64,000 nucleotides of DNA, from assembly GCA_003868215.1 (NCBI GenBank), contig QWDQ01000043.1:1-64000 (forward strand), given 5' to 3'. A program made the translations under genes and the position numbers. Below the pieces are notes generated by a model that had not been told where the DNA came from, ran no database searches, and worked only from the letters and a program-made list of their open reading frames with translations. Positions 14,710 through 25,760 of this stretch are shown here, in pieces (the first letter of the stretch is position 1; every line of letters starts with the position of its first letter). Origin of the DNA: Pseudophaeomoniella oleicola. Its lineage: Eukaryota > Ascomycota > Eurotiomycetes > Phaeomoniellales > Phaeomoniellaceae.

Positions 14710-16340
14710 TCATTTGAAGACGTTCTCGCTCCCCTTCTGCCCAGCCAAAGCGCTGAGATCCACACTCTTCCTCATGGAGCTGGAACTGCTCCTCCGCGCA
14801 TTTCTCGATTCACTCGGATCCCTGGGTTGCAATCCGCTCGCTTTGGCAAACAAATTAAGAATATCGGTCAGACTGATCACGCCGACAAGGTGGCCGCTCA
14901 GCATAGAGCCTGATAGTGCTGATGCGGAGATGGAAGGGCCGGACGGTGCGATGAAAGGGGTCGTAGCTGAGGGAGGCGGAGCGGTGACTGCGGTCGGAGG
15001 AGGCGACGATTGGGAAGTAGAGGACGAAGAGTGTGACGATGTTGGAACGAGCGTGGCGTGGGATGTTAAGGGCGTTGGGGGAGCGGATGAGGATGGAGAT
15101 TGGGGATCGGTGATCCAGAGTCGATGTGCTTTTGTGGCTACGAGTTTCGCGACGGTGTGTGCAAGAGTACTCAGTGGTGTAACATGGAAAACGGGGAATG
15201 AGTCTTTACCCTCTTCCATACCCCTGGTAGACAGGATGACGCTGATGAAATGGATACACGTGTTCCTGAGGAGAGGAAGAGACGATGATTTTGTGAGCAG
15301 CTTGACATCGACTGTAGAAATATTGCCAATCACATTTCTGGCATTGTCCAGGACTGCCAGAGAAGTTAATCCTTCGGTGAGAAGTAGCGATAGGGCCTCA
15401 GATAGCGGCTTATCACCACTGTGTTGACGCTGGATCAGTCTCTATGAAGATGTAAGAGAGCCTTGTAAACTTACTTGATTGCAACCGGCGTGTACCCACC
15501 GATCCTTAAGTCGCGCAGTGACTGAGTGTAAAGACGCTCTAAGACAGGGAATGCTCTGGCATTTTCCCACAAGAACTTGACGAGGCGACTCTGACTGAGA
15601 ATCCCAACGACCTTATCGGTACCCTCTTGAACCACTACTATTCGATGTACACCTCCGCCGAAGACCTCGATAGCCTTGCTGAGGTTCTGGGTATGTGTAA
15701 TGGTTACCAATGGGTCGGTTTTACTTCCAAGATCACTGATATCCCTCAAAGGGATTTTGCTACCAGTTTGGGCCTTTTGTGCTATTTCGTTATAGCTGTA
15801 AACATGTGCTTCATCGGGACGTGAAAGCCCAACCACAACGAGAAGATACGCATTCAGATCGGTATATCCGAAATAGCCAATGGCAGATTCTGATGTTGGT
15901 GATTCTCGAATCAGTAGAACAGGGACACCAGAATCTATGAGGAGGTTTGTGGCATCTTCGACATTGGTATCCGCTTCCACGAATCGTAGATCATCCTGGC
16001 TCGTAATCTCTGAAATGCTGATCGACCTCCAGTCCCTCTCTGCAAATCTGGGATCTGCTGGTTTCGATGGTGGGGGATTATTCATTAACTCTTGTATCGC
16101 TAAGTGAGAGAAGGACGGCTGTCTCTGTGCTCGAGGCGATGGTGGAAGGCCCCGAAGCGCTTCGCCGAACGATTGACGATGACTATGTCCGCCCGACATG
16201 TGTGCGAGATGTAAGGGTGGATGTCGCGATGAAGGCGATCTGCCGTCCGAAGAGGTCGATGGAGTTCTCTTGGGTGCCTGCTCGTTGGCTGCAGCGACAT
16301 TACCTGTTGGCTGTGGATTGGGAGGGGTTGGATCAGCCAT
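14710..16340 (-). CDS. SDS23: Sds23/Moc1-like CBS-domain protein
   Basis: Predicted regulator of PP2A-family phosphatases in cell-cycle progression and nutrient stress; in fission yeast Sds23 restrains such phosphatases. Two exons (16340-15475, 15418-14710) encode 524 aa. After a Ser/Pro-rich leader (1-100) there are two CBS pairs: the first at ~115-270 (RSISISEITSQDDLRF, GVPVLLIRES, GYFGYTDLNAYLL, then a second copy ending GILSQSRLVKFLW) and another after ~285 (ALSLLLTEGLTSLAVLD, IGNISTVDVKLL), finishing with GVISLTDILNLFAK. A ~70-residue Ser/Thr/Pro insert splits the last CBS unit. The intron has a GTAAGT donor and CACAG acceptor, 56 nt. No ATG lies in frame upstream before 16340. Confidence 0.9.
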
Positions 16341-16912
16341 GACCAAGCCGTAAAGAGTGCTTGCTTGAGTATGACAGTCCTTGATTTGCTGAATTACATG
16401 CAATCAGGAGTGACCTTTGAACAAAGAGCTGTTCACTATACCTACGCGCACGAATTTGAGATTGCGCAGGTTGTGTACGAAATCATTTAGTGAGAATCGT
16501 CGCTTGTTGGATCGGACATCGCATGCCGTGATGCCCCAGGAACAGACGCTACCCCTCCACATTTCCTTCGATTCGCCGTGTCGCGTCACCGCCTGACCAC
16601 TTTAACTAAAGTAGCGAGATTTGGTAGCCTCGTAGCTTACCTTTATCTATCCGCGATTTACCTAGTTATACTACGTAGTGCGGAAGGCAGTAACCAAAGA
16701 AGGATTACGGTAATGAACTGTGCAAACTCTCAGCGATCTATGCTTGATCTGGTAATTAAACAAGATGCATCTCATCCACGATCCAGGAGGCAATATAGGT
16801 AAGGTAAATAGCTTCATATATGTCCTAACAACATAAGATTTACATACAAATGATGGTACAAGTCATTGAAACGTTCATATTCCACCTCTTTAGTCATACA
16901 TGGGCTTGCGCT
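16341..16912. other. Short intergenic region
   Basis: Upstream DNA of SDS23 and downstream DNA of the secreted-protein gene. It contains an ACTACGTAGT palindrome near 16670-16679. No gene seen. Confidence 0.6.
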
Positions 16913-18368
16913 TTATTGAATCGTGAACTTGGTGCAATCATCCTGAGCTCCACGTTGGGCAACCTGAGAATCATATTAGAACCATCGAAAATGGCCAGAG
17001 CTTGATGGGAATGCACTTACCGGCATAAGCACAGGCTGGTGATTGGAAGAAGATGACATAGTACAGACACGGTATGACCCAGCGGGTAACCCGCCTGTTA
17101 CATTGGCAGAAAGCAGCCCTTTCCCATTCCCGGCATCGTTGATACCTTTGAAGAAAACGAACGTAGTTGGGTCCAGTGGCGAGATAGGGACGATGTTATC
17201 TCCCATAGATTGCACAGTCACGTGGGTATGACCAACAATTTGACCGTCTTTGAGCTCCTGAGGCGCAGAGTAGCTAGATGATTGTCAGAACACGGAATCA
17301 TCAAGGGAAGAGCATGGATGCTTACTATGTGAGCGTAGCGTCGGTGAAAGAACCTGCTGCGAGGCCTTGTGTCTGAACCTGGATCGTGAAGGTCTCATTC
17401 TCCTTTAAGTTGCTCATGGTACCTGGAAGAGGGTCGACGATTATTGAAGAAACCATGTTCTCCGTTGAGGGAATGTCACCCATGACAACACCATTGCAGC
17501 TACCGCCTTTTACTTGAAGCCCATCTGTCAAGGTTTTACCTGTACAGAAGTTGATGAAGTTGGCCTTGTCTGTATTCGATGGAGCCTGGCCAGCTTCAAG
17601 GCTTCCACTGACAATACCATCAGATTGAGTACCATTCTGGACGTTGCTAGCCAGCAGCAAGAGATTAGAGTCACATCCAGCAGTGGATGAGGATGCCGAG
17701 GCTGAAGATGAAGAGGCTGCATTGTTATTTGCACCGGCGCTGCTGCCAATACTGCCACTGCCTGTGGAAGCGCTGCCTTCACCTGAACCGCCTGTGAAAG
17801 TTCCACCGGAGCTGGAGGAGCCTGAGGTCCCGGCGGAAGCAGAGGAGGTCTTTTTACAAGAGATCGAACTCGTCGACGTTGATGCCACCGCTGCCACCGA
17901 GGAAGTTACCGTGGATGACCCTGTGGAAGCTGTCGAGTTGCCACTTCCAAGACCAAGGGCCTCATTCCAAGCGTCTGCAGCAGCTTGTCCTGTCAGACCC
18001 GTTGTGGACGAAATCGCAGCTGTAGCGGCCGCGACGGTATTAGCCGATGCAGCACACTGGTCATTGAGGCGATCTCGTATGAAGCCGGTGATCACACCGA
18101 TATCTAAATATCAAATTACTAATTGTCATGTTTTGGAATATTTGAACTTACTCAGAGCCGAGCCGTGGATGAATTCCGTCTTGTCGCGAGGTTCAAATGA
18201 AGCCTCCTTACGGCCATCAAAGCCATCACCAAAGACAATACCTGGATCGGTACATTTACCGAAGTCCAAAGCTGTGGTGTTTCGGGGGTACAAGGGGACG
18301 GCCCGAGGAGCTGCTAGGACCAATGTCCCATAGAAGGAAACGACTGTTAGAAGGGAGGCGGCGTGCAT
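16913..18368 (-). CDS. Conserved fungal secreted Ser/Gly-rich protein, function unknown
   Basis: Four exons (18368-18152, 18103-17326, 17273-17021, 16963-16913) encode 432 aa. Residues 1-20 form a signal peptide ending LAAP. The N-terminal module (~25-120) has the pattern GIVFGDGFDGRKEASFEP, then FIHGSALNIGVITGFI with Cys in CTDPG and NDQC. A Ser/Thr/Gly/Ala-rich linker (~125-213) precedes a C-terminal module that starts CDSNLLLLASNVQNGTQ and contains paired Cys (NFCTGK, GGSCNG). No GPI signal is visible. To my recollection relatives are widespread in ascomycetes and basidiomycetes and are sometimes mislabelled ribosomal protein S17, which they do not resemble. All introns have GT-AG ends; skipping the last gives a different tail of similar length. 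Probably cell-wall or extracellular; activity unknown. Confidence 0.8.
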
Positions 18369-19961
18369 TTCGTCCTGATATTGACGAACTAGTATATCCT
18401 GTTGGGTGCCTGATTTCAAAGTAATGAGATGTCTAAGAAGACAATTGAACTGCGAGTAGTCTATAAACGAAGGACGGTCAACGTCTGAAAAATGAATGAA
18501 CGACAGAAGCTGAACGAGAAAAGAGTGTATATGGATGTAACCACGAATGAACGAAAGACAGACTGAATGATGAATGGAAGAAGCTTGAAGTTCTTGGGAC
18601 CTCGCGGCTAGATATACATTTCCTTGGTGGCTCAATGGGCCCATTGGAAGCCTTCACGGAGGCCTTCACGGCGTAACGTTTCGGCCAAACAGAGAGGTTC
18701 AAACACGAAAGGAGATTCGCACTCAATGTCAGGAGGAGTTGGCGCCGTGGTGCAGGAGTAGAGTTGCACAAAGAAGCAAGTTTAGGAGACTCGAGGAAAG
18801 ATTAGCCATGCGAACCCTGCATAGATCCGCGGTGGTGAAGAGACTGGGTGTTTGGAAAGGTGTTAAACGATCTGCTATCCGTTATGGTGGATGCAGATGG
18901 CCAGCAAGGCTGACCAACCCGACATCTTGAAGAGGTCCTAAATGGTGGAAAGCATTCGGTTATCGGCAACATGAGACGATTCGCATAGAACAAGTATCTG
19001 AGCACAGGAGACTCGCCGACGTTGGTGTGTCATACAGGAGAAGGGGTCTTAGCGTCAGGAACGTTGCTGAAGCATCGGGAACTAGGGCGGCTAAGGTTGA
19101 GGCATATCCTATGATCCATTCAATTTTATCTGCGTATAGAAAATCCACTGGTGCTCGCTCCGATCGGACAGGGATACCCCAGGCCGCCTGCACTGTGTAG
19201 TTGCGATGGGCGGCAAAGTCGCAGCGGTTACCATAATTGGGATTGTTGATATAGCACATACACAATGTCAACACGACATGAAATCCCACCTACGCTGTAT
19301 GGCTGTTGCTTAGGATCAATGAACCCGAATGAGAATGTAATATTTTTCAATGCTCTCAGCTTATCCAAATAAGTTAGCCCCTAGCGAGGCGAAATCGTAC
19401 TTAGGATGTTCGTGCATGGTAGTCGGCACCTTGGTCTCGCTTCGCGACAATGAGACATGAACATCAGTTGGACTCCATATCGCCAATGGACTAGATGCTT
19501 GAGGATTCTGACTTAGCTTGAACGTGAAGCTACAGTGAATCTGAAATTTTGATGAACGAGATTGAAGGGTAGATATTCTGGTAGGGGAACTTGAAAATGA
19601 TGCAGCTCGGAAGATGTGCGGCATGTGTTGTCTCAGTTTGTGTATCAAGTTCCTCGGTTTCTCCTGCTGGAAACCCCAACAGCCAACTACGACGCTACGA
19701 TTTTGCTTGTCTCAACATGCTTTGATAATTGTGCTGAACAAGCAAGTCCTTATGAAATAAATTTGATTAGGATATTTGTTTTCGCAATGTAAGCTTACTT
19801 GCTTGGTAACGATAAGCAAGAACTTTTGATATCCCAAGGCGAAATAATCACTAAACGCCTAACCAATTGTCCATCTTAGCCGTTGGGTATCGCTATGCAA
19901 GCAATATTGTACCATTCCGCTCCTAGGCGAAAGGCAAGGCCTTTGTGCTAGCCATCCTTGT
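18369..19961. other. Intergenic stretch upstream of the secreted-protein gene
   Basis: Two minus-strand open frames (19624-19361 from an ATG with a Ser/Arg-rich start, and 19289-18960) might be exons of an unrecognised gene, but I found no splice pattern or family match. Otherwise promoter and 3' flanks. Confidence 0.4.
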
Positions 19962-20898
19962 CTATGGCTTTGGAATGTGCAATGTCTTGCTGACCATCAA
20001 ACAGCCGTGGAGAACGAACAAGAGTACGACTGGGTGGAATTCTAGCAAGGTGCCTTGAGCAACCATGCCCAATGGTAGACTCTCATTAATCCAGCCCTTG
20101 GAAACCCAATATGCCATCACCGCTGCTATGGACAAGCTTGTGGGAGCCGGTGTCCCTTCAAAGTATTTCGACTTTCCTGTGTTGTCTTTCGGCAAAACAG
20201 AGACGGTGACGTTGAAGCGTGCAAGACGAGTAAGAGCACAGAGGACGAAGAAGGTAAGGAATACATGATCGAGCGAAGTGCGGAGTCCGATCGCAAATGC
20301 TGTAACAGCAGGGGCTGCGCCGAACGAGATCTAATCAGGGTAAGTGTTGTTCACCGTCATCATGTCGCAGCAACATACCAGATCGGCCAGGGAATCCAGT
20401 TCTTGTCCCATCAGAGATGACTTCTTTCTCCACCTTGCGACCTTTCCGTCGAAGAAATCGAAAAATAGCCCTAAAGGCATCAAGCCTAAGGCCCACCAAA
20501 GGTTTGTATACTCTGAAGAATCGCCCAAGCAGTATCTCAAGGCTGAGAAGATGGACATCACTGGATACGTAAATCAGTATCATTCTCACAGAGTAATACA
20601 GTGTACCATACCTCCACAGAAACCATTGAGTTCAGTAACTAGATCAGCAAGGTGTAACGCCCTATATAAGCGTCAGCATTTGCTGTCATTTTATGAATCC
20701 CCGTGGGGATACTGACTTGATCATGCTAAAGTGCCCTGCATCTGATGACAAGAGGTATTTCTGTTTTTCCTGACCTAGAAGACAGAAGTCAGTACACAAA
20801 CTGAGGCAGATCTCGAAGGCCATACCATGGTCTGGAGGCGCCGAAGCTGAGTCGACCTCTTTGGTAGGTCCCGGGGGAACACCATTTCTGCGCGACAT
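19962..20898 (-). CDS. CHO1: CDP-diacylglycerol-serine O-phosphatidyltransferase
   Basis: Phosphatidylserine synthase of the ER membrane, condensing CDP-diacylglycerol with serine, the first step of the de novo PE/PC branch. Five exons (20898-20826, 20774-20717, 20661-20612, 20560-20379, 20330-19962) encode 243 aa. The CDP-alcohol phosphotransferase signature is complete at residues 98-120: DGKVAR, eight residues, G112, three, D116, three, D120. Around it lie hydrophobic segments: [11 protein letters not shown] and the [13 protein letters not shown] helix before the motif, [16 protein letters not shown] and [11 protein letters not shown] after it, and [13 protein letters not shown] near the end. 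The short N-terminus ([16 protein letters not shown]) is hydrophilic and cytosolic. All four introns are GT-AG and phases agree. It ends SKTLHIPKP, like yeast Cho1. Confidence 0.93.
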
Positions 20899-21634
20899 GT
20901 CGAAGCCTACGAGTGTCGGAAAGACGACGTAAATCACGGTAGCTGAGACCAGAAGAATGACAATGAATCACAGCAGATGAGCAGATCGTTGTAGAAAAAT
21001 GGTGAATGTAAAAAAGTTGCGAAGGGGAACGCAGGGAAGGTTGAGAAGGGCTGTGCAGGTTTATTTTGAACAAGTTGTAGACGTTGGTTTCGTCATATGC
21101 AGCAGCGACTTTGCGCCAAGGTAAATCTCCCGCCGACCAAAGAAAATCCCTGCGCTGGTTGAACCCCGGATAGATTTCCTTCAACACGATTCCCTGATTC
21201 TCCACTAGAATTTGAACCCAACGAGCCAAGGGCATGAACAGGCTTGCAGTGCAGGACGGCGTTGGCTCGATATGTAGACTTTGTTTTCATACGGATTATG
21301 TCACTTGCTCTTCTTGACACAGCTGCCAGATCATCCGTTATACGGCATACTCTAGCATTAACATAGCGGTGACACGACCACTCAGATAGAACAGACTCGA
21401 GATAAACGGTAATGCAATTACTTTTTTTTAGTAGAGCCAGCGGCCAACAGACCGGTCCGATCAGAGGCTTTTGGGGGATGAGAACGACAATGGCTCCATC
21501 CTAGTTTCCGTAAACCCGAGCAAATGTCCCTCTCGAGACTTTTGAGCTATAGCATCCTTCCAATCCATACCGAAAACGCCATACGAAATGCAATACGTTT
21601 GGGGTATCTCTATACGAGAATCGGCCTTTTGCAA
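20899..21634. other. Intergenic region CHO1 promoter / GAR1 3' end
   Basis: CHO1 upstream DNA and the 3' flank of GAR1. No gene seen. Confidence 0.6.
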
Positions 21635-22478
21635 TTAGAATCGACCACGGCCTGGACCACCCCTTCCTCGTGGCGCTCCTCTACCTGAAGAGAAACCACC
21701 TCGTCCCCGTGGTGCTCCACGACCTGCTCCGCCAAAACCACCTCTTCCGCGTGGTGCACCACGGCCTGCTCCGCCTCTAGGGCCACCGCGACCTCCTCGG
21801 CCTCCTCGTGCTGCTCCTCCAAAAGATCCTCCAACTCTCTTAGGCTTTGGTGCACCCGGTGGTGGCTTGGGTCTAGGGAGGAATCTGCAACAGATTAGCT
21901 ACTGTAGACATGAAACTGGTGTACATCCGGCTCACTTCTCTAATGGCAAAAGCTTGTCTCCGCCGATGAAGAATTTGTCACCCTTCTTGAACGAAGTCGC
22001 TTGTATGCCTTCTTGAGGCTTAATGGTGAAATAGACCTGGTTGATAGGGCCCAAAATTTCGTCGAGCTTGCCGATGGATGTCTGAAGAAAGAACAGGTAA
22101 GCACTGTCCTCGAAACATTGTCTGCGATCTTACCTTGTTCTCCAGAAAAATTGGCGCATTGAAGTATGGAATTTTGCTGTTGGTGGACTCGCAAACCATT
22201 TCCCCCTCACATGCGTGGACGAAAGTGCCCAATTCTGAACAGTATAAGTATACATGTGGCACCAAGGTGATGGATTACGTACCTAGGACCGATGCTGGTG
22301 GCCCAGTTGGCTGTTGAAAACCTCCTCGTCCTGCGAAAAATCACCACCTTTAGCTTCTGCGCACAAACGATACCACCAGAGCAGGGATTTCCTTACCTCC
22401 GCGGCTGGAAAAATTCCCTCCACCACGACCTCCTCCACCAAAACCACCACGACCGCGTGGTGTACCTCGAAACGACAT
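21635..22478 (-). CDS. GAR1: H/ACA snoRNP subunit Gar1
   Basis: Nucleolar core protein of H/ACA snoRNPs, which pseudouridylate rRNA and take part in 18S rRNA processing. Five exons (22478-22397, 22330-22283, 22234-22134, 22081-21936, 21884-21635) give 208 aa. The Gar1 beta-barrel core occupies ~45-125: [72 protein letters not shown]. It is flanked by RGG boxes: a short one at residues 3-28 and a long C-terminal one (~145-208) of [13 protein letters not shown] units, the usual RNA-binding ends. The repeat units are also near-repeats in DNA (21650-21830). All introns have GT-AG ends. Divergently arranged with THS1. Confidence 0.95.
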
Positions 22479-22669
22479 CTTTTTGTTGAAGCTGGGCGAT
22501 TGACTGTTGTGGAGTTGGAAATTCTGCCTCTATGTTTCGCAGCTCTTGCAGGAAAATTACTGGAGAAACCCTGCACTATTTTAACCACGTGACCCGCACC
22601 AGCAATCCAAAACGTGGTGTATATGACTCCTTCAGAAGAACGTGCGGAAGCTGTACGAATACTTTCAAA
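22479..22669. promoter_or_regulatory. Compact bidirectional promoter GAR1 / THS1
   Basis: Only 191 bp separate the GAR1 start codon from the THS1 start at 22670. Visible candidate sites are AAACCCTG (22566-22573), which resembles the telobox/AAACCCTA element of translation-related genes, and a CACGTG E-box at 22586-22591. Co-expression of a snoRNP protein and a tRNA synthetase is biologically sensible but inferred. Confidence 0.5.
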
Positions 22670-25275
22670 ATGAGCCATCCAGCAGATGCAAAGATAGATA
22701 CCTCTGAGATTTCTGGCAAAATGTCTGAAGTATCTTTGGCCAACGCACCTGCAGCAGGTGCAAAACCTCCCTCAAATCCTACCAAGGGCAAGAAGTCGGC
22801 CGATAAACCGAAGCAAATGTCCACTCAAGCTGGTTCAAAACAGCCTGCAGCTCCTGCAGCGCTGCCTGACTTTATTCAGGAACGCAATGCATTTTTTGAT
22901 GAACTCTGGAAGCAGCATCTCGAAGACCTCGCGAACAAACCAAAATCTGAGATCAAGATCACTCTTGAAGTCAAAGGCAGTGAAAGCCAGGTCCTTGAAG
23001 GCAAAGCTTGGGAGACCACTCCAGGCCAGCTTCTGAGGCATGTGCCTAAGGAAGTCAGTGCCGATGTTGTGGTAGCCAAAGTTGACGACAAGCCGTGGGA
23101 TCTTGACAGGCCGTTTGAGAGTGATGCCAAGGTCAGTTACCTGTCATCCAAGGATCCTGAGGGTCGGGCTGTATTCTGGCATTCTTCTGCACACGTTCTT
23201 GGTGAGTGTGCCGAACATGAATATGGATGTCGTCTTTCGCATGGACCCCCTACCGCGATGGGCTTCTTCTACGACATGGCACTCGAGGAAGGCAGGGCTG
23301 TGAAAGAGTCCGAATGGCCGTCTCTGGAATCTCGTGCAAAGAAATACTTCAAAGAAAAGCAACCTTTTGAAAGACTGGAGGTGTCGAAAGAGGACCTCAA
23401 GAAAATGTTTGGCTACAGCAAATACAAGATGCACTATATCGAAAAATTTGTTCCAGATGGTACAAGCAGTACCGTATACCGTAACGGCACACTTGTCGAC
23501 TTGTGCCAAGGTCCACATATACAGAATACTCGAAAGATCGAGGCATTCAAAATCATGAAAGTAAGCCTAGTTACAAGATCGTATCTCTCTAGATGATGCC
23601 GCTGACCGCTGACAGAATTCTTCTGCTTATTTCCTCGGGGATCAAAGCAACGATTCATTACAACGTATTCATGGTGTTGCTTTCCCAAAGAAGGATGAGC
23701 TCAAAGCATGGGAGACTTTCTTGGAGGAGGCCAAAAAGCGCGATCACCAGAACATCGGTAAAGAGCAAAAGCTGTTCTTCTTCCATAAAATGTCACCGGG
23801 TTCGCCTTTTCTCTTACCACATGGCACTCGTATCTTCAACGCTCTCCAATCCATGTTGAGAGAGCAATACTGGAATCGTGGTTACGATGAAGTTCAGTCC
23901 CCTAATATGTACGATGTTGACTTGTGGAAAACCTCTGGCCACTGGCAACATTATCAAGATGACATGTTCCGCGTCCAAGTTGAGAAAGGTCCTGCTCCTG
24001 CAGAATCCAACGCCACCACCATTGCTGCCGAACCTGGCCATAAAGCACCAGCTGTCGACAAAGACCAAGGCGTCTTCGCCCTCAAACCCATGAACTGCCC
24101 AGGTCACTGCCTTCTCTTCCGAGATGAGGACCGCAGTTACCGTGACCTCCCATGGCGGATTGCAGATTTCGGCGTTCTTCACCGTAACGAAGCTTCGGGA
24201 GCTCTGAGCGGCATGACACGTGTCCGCAAATTCCAGCAGGATGATACTCACATTTTCTGCACCGTGGAACAAGTGACTTCTGAGATTGAAGGACTTTTTG
24301 ACTTCATGAAGCACGTCTATGGCCTTTTTGGTTTCCCATTCAAGCTGAAGCTATCCACCCGTCCCGAAGGCTACATGGGGACCATTGAACAGTGGGACGA
24401 TGCTGAGGCACGATTGAAGACTGCTCTAAGAAATTTCTGCGGCGATGACTGGGAACTCAACGAAGGCGACGGAGCTTTCTATGGTCCAAAGATTGATATC
24501 ACCATTTCGGACGCATTGCAACGTGAATTCCAATGTGCTACCATTCAGCTCGATTTCCAAGGTCCCAAAAACTTTGGCCTAGAATATATGACAGGTGAAG
24601 CCGGCGTCTTGGTTAACCCGGCTCAAAAATCCAGCGAAGGGAACCCGGATGCCAACTCTGCCTCAGCCCCCAAAGATCAGCTCGCAGCTGGTCGAGCACG
24701 ACCCGTTATGCTTCACCGTGCCATCATCGGGTCCTTCGAGCGATTCATCGGTATTCTCTGCGAACACTTTGCCGGTAAATGGCCGTTCTGGTTGTCCCCA
24801 CGGCAAGTTATGGTCTTACCTGTCCACAAGGGCGCCAACGACTACGTCGAGGAGGTCAGGAAGATCTTCCACAGCGCGCATTTCTACGTCGATACCGATT
24901 TATCTGGAAACACTCTACAAAAGAAGATCCGTACCGCCCAACTCCAACAATACAACTTCATCTTCGGTAAGTCAATTTCCCTACCCCCATCCTGCTTTTC
25001 TCACTCTTCCTCTTCACCTACCTCTTCCTTCTTTCTCTCTCCCCCCCCCCCCCTCTGAATCCATTATTCCCAAGATGCTTACAATCCAAACTAACAACCG
25101 TTTTTCTCCCAACCCAGTCGTCGGCGCCGAAGAAGCAAGTTCCCGCACCGTCAACATCCGAAACAGAGACGACCCGGACTCCCAAAAGAAAGGCGTCCTC
25201 GTACCTCTAGACGAAGCCTTGGAGAAATTGAAGAAGTTGAGGGACGAGAAGAGAAGGATCAACGCTCTGGACTAA
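22670..25275 (+). CDS. THS1: Threonyl-tRNA synthetase
   Basis: Class II synthetase charging tRNA-Thr. Three exons (22670-23560, 23616-24966, 25118-25275) encode 799 aa. Order: Lys/Ala-rich leader (1-65), TGS domain (~95-160), editing/SAD domain (~165-290) with [10 protein letters not shown] holding the HxxxH pair, class II catalytic core with [21 protein letters not shown], zinc-ligand MNCPGHCL, motif 2 [20 protein letters not shown] and motif 3 [12 protein letters not shown], then the anticodon-binding domain ([17 protein letters not shown]). Two small inserts rich in Ala/Pro/Ser flank the MNCPGH region and precede motif 3. An in-frame upstream ATG at 22532 would add 46 basic residues resembling a mitochondrial presequence. 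The second intron holds a poly-C run. Converges on BSD2. Confidence 0.97.
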
Positions 25276-25760
25276 AACCCAGTAGAATAGTATCAGATCA
25301 GGGAGAGCTGACTAGCTAGCTTTAGCTAGCTGGTTAATTCAGAAATGATGGAGTGCCGTGAAGGAGGGTGATGGAGTCAAGTATAAGGGCGAGAGATGAG
25401 CCTTATGTGTCCTGTCTCCAAGAAGAATAACATGCATGGGTCTATCGATCGGAGAGCGTCAAGTAGGGATCCTCTTTCCCCATTTCAAAGCAGAGTCTAT
25501 CCATCCATCCACCCATCCATTTGTAGGGAATGAACGAATGAAAAGTAAACTGGGCACAAAAAAACCTCGGATAACGGTAAAAAAGAAATCTGATTTGATT
25601 TTGGAGGTAGGTATCACACAGTTGAAACATGATATATGTTATGGTATAATCAATCCAGTTTGCAAACGCTATCGCTATTGCCCATGAGACCGGTTGTGAA
25701 AAAAAACAACTCCCCCTCCAGAGAAACTCCATCCCATATCTAGTCCCCACAACTCAAAGA
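25276..25760. terminator. Convergent 3' flanks THS1 / BSD2
   Basis: 485 bp between two converging stop codons, with TAGCTAGCT-type repeats near 25311-25332, CCAT repeats near 25500 and A-rich runs. Presumably both polyadenylation regions; no gene. Confidence 0.4.

Noticed and set aside
18960-19648. Two minus-strand frames as exons of a gene between CHO1 and the secreted-protein gene
   Set aside because: No convincing splice sites and no recognisable motif.
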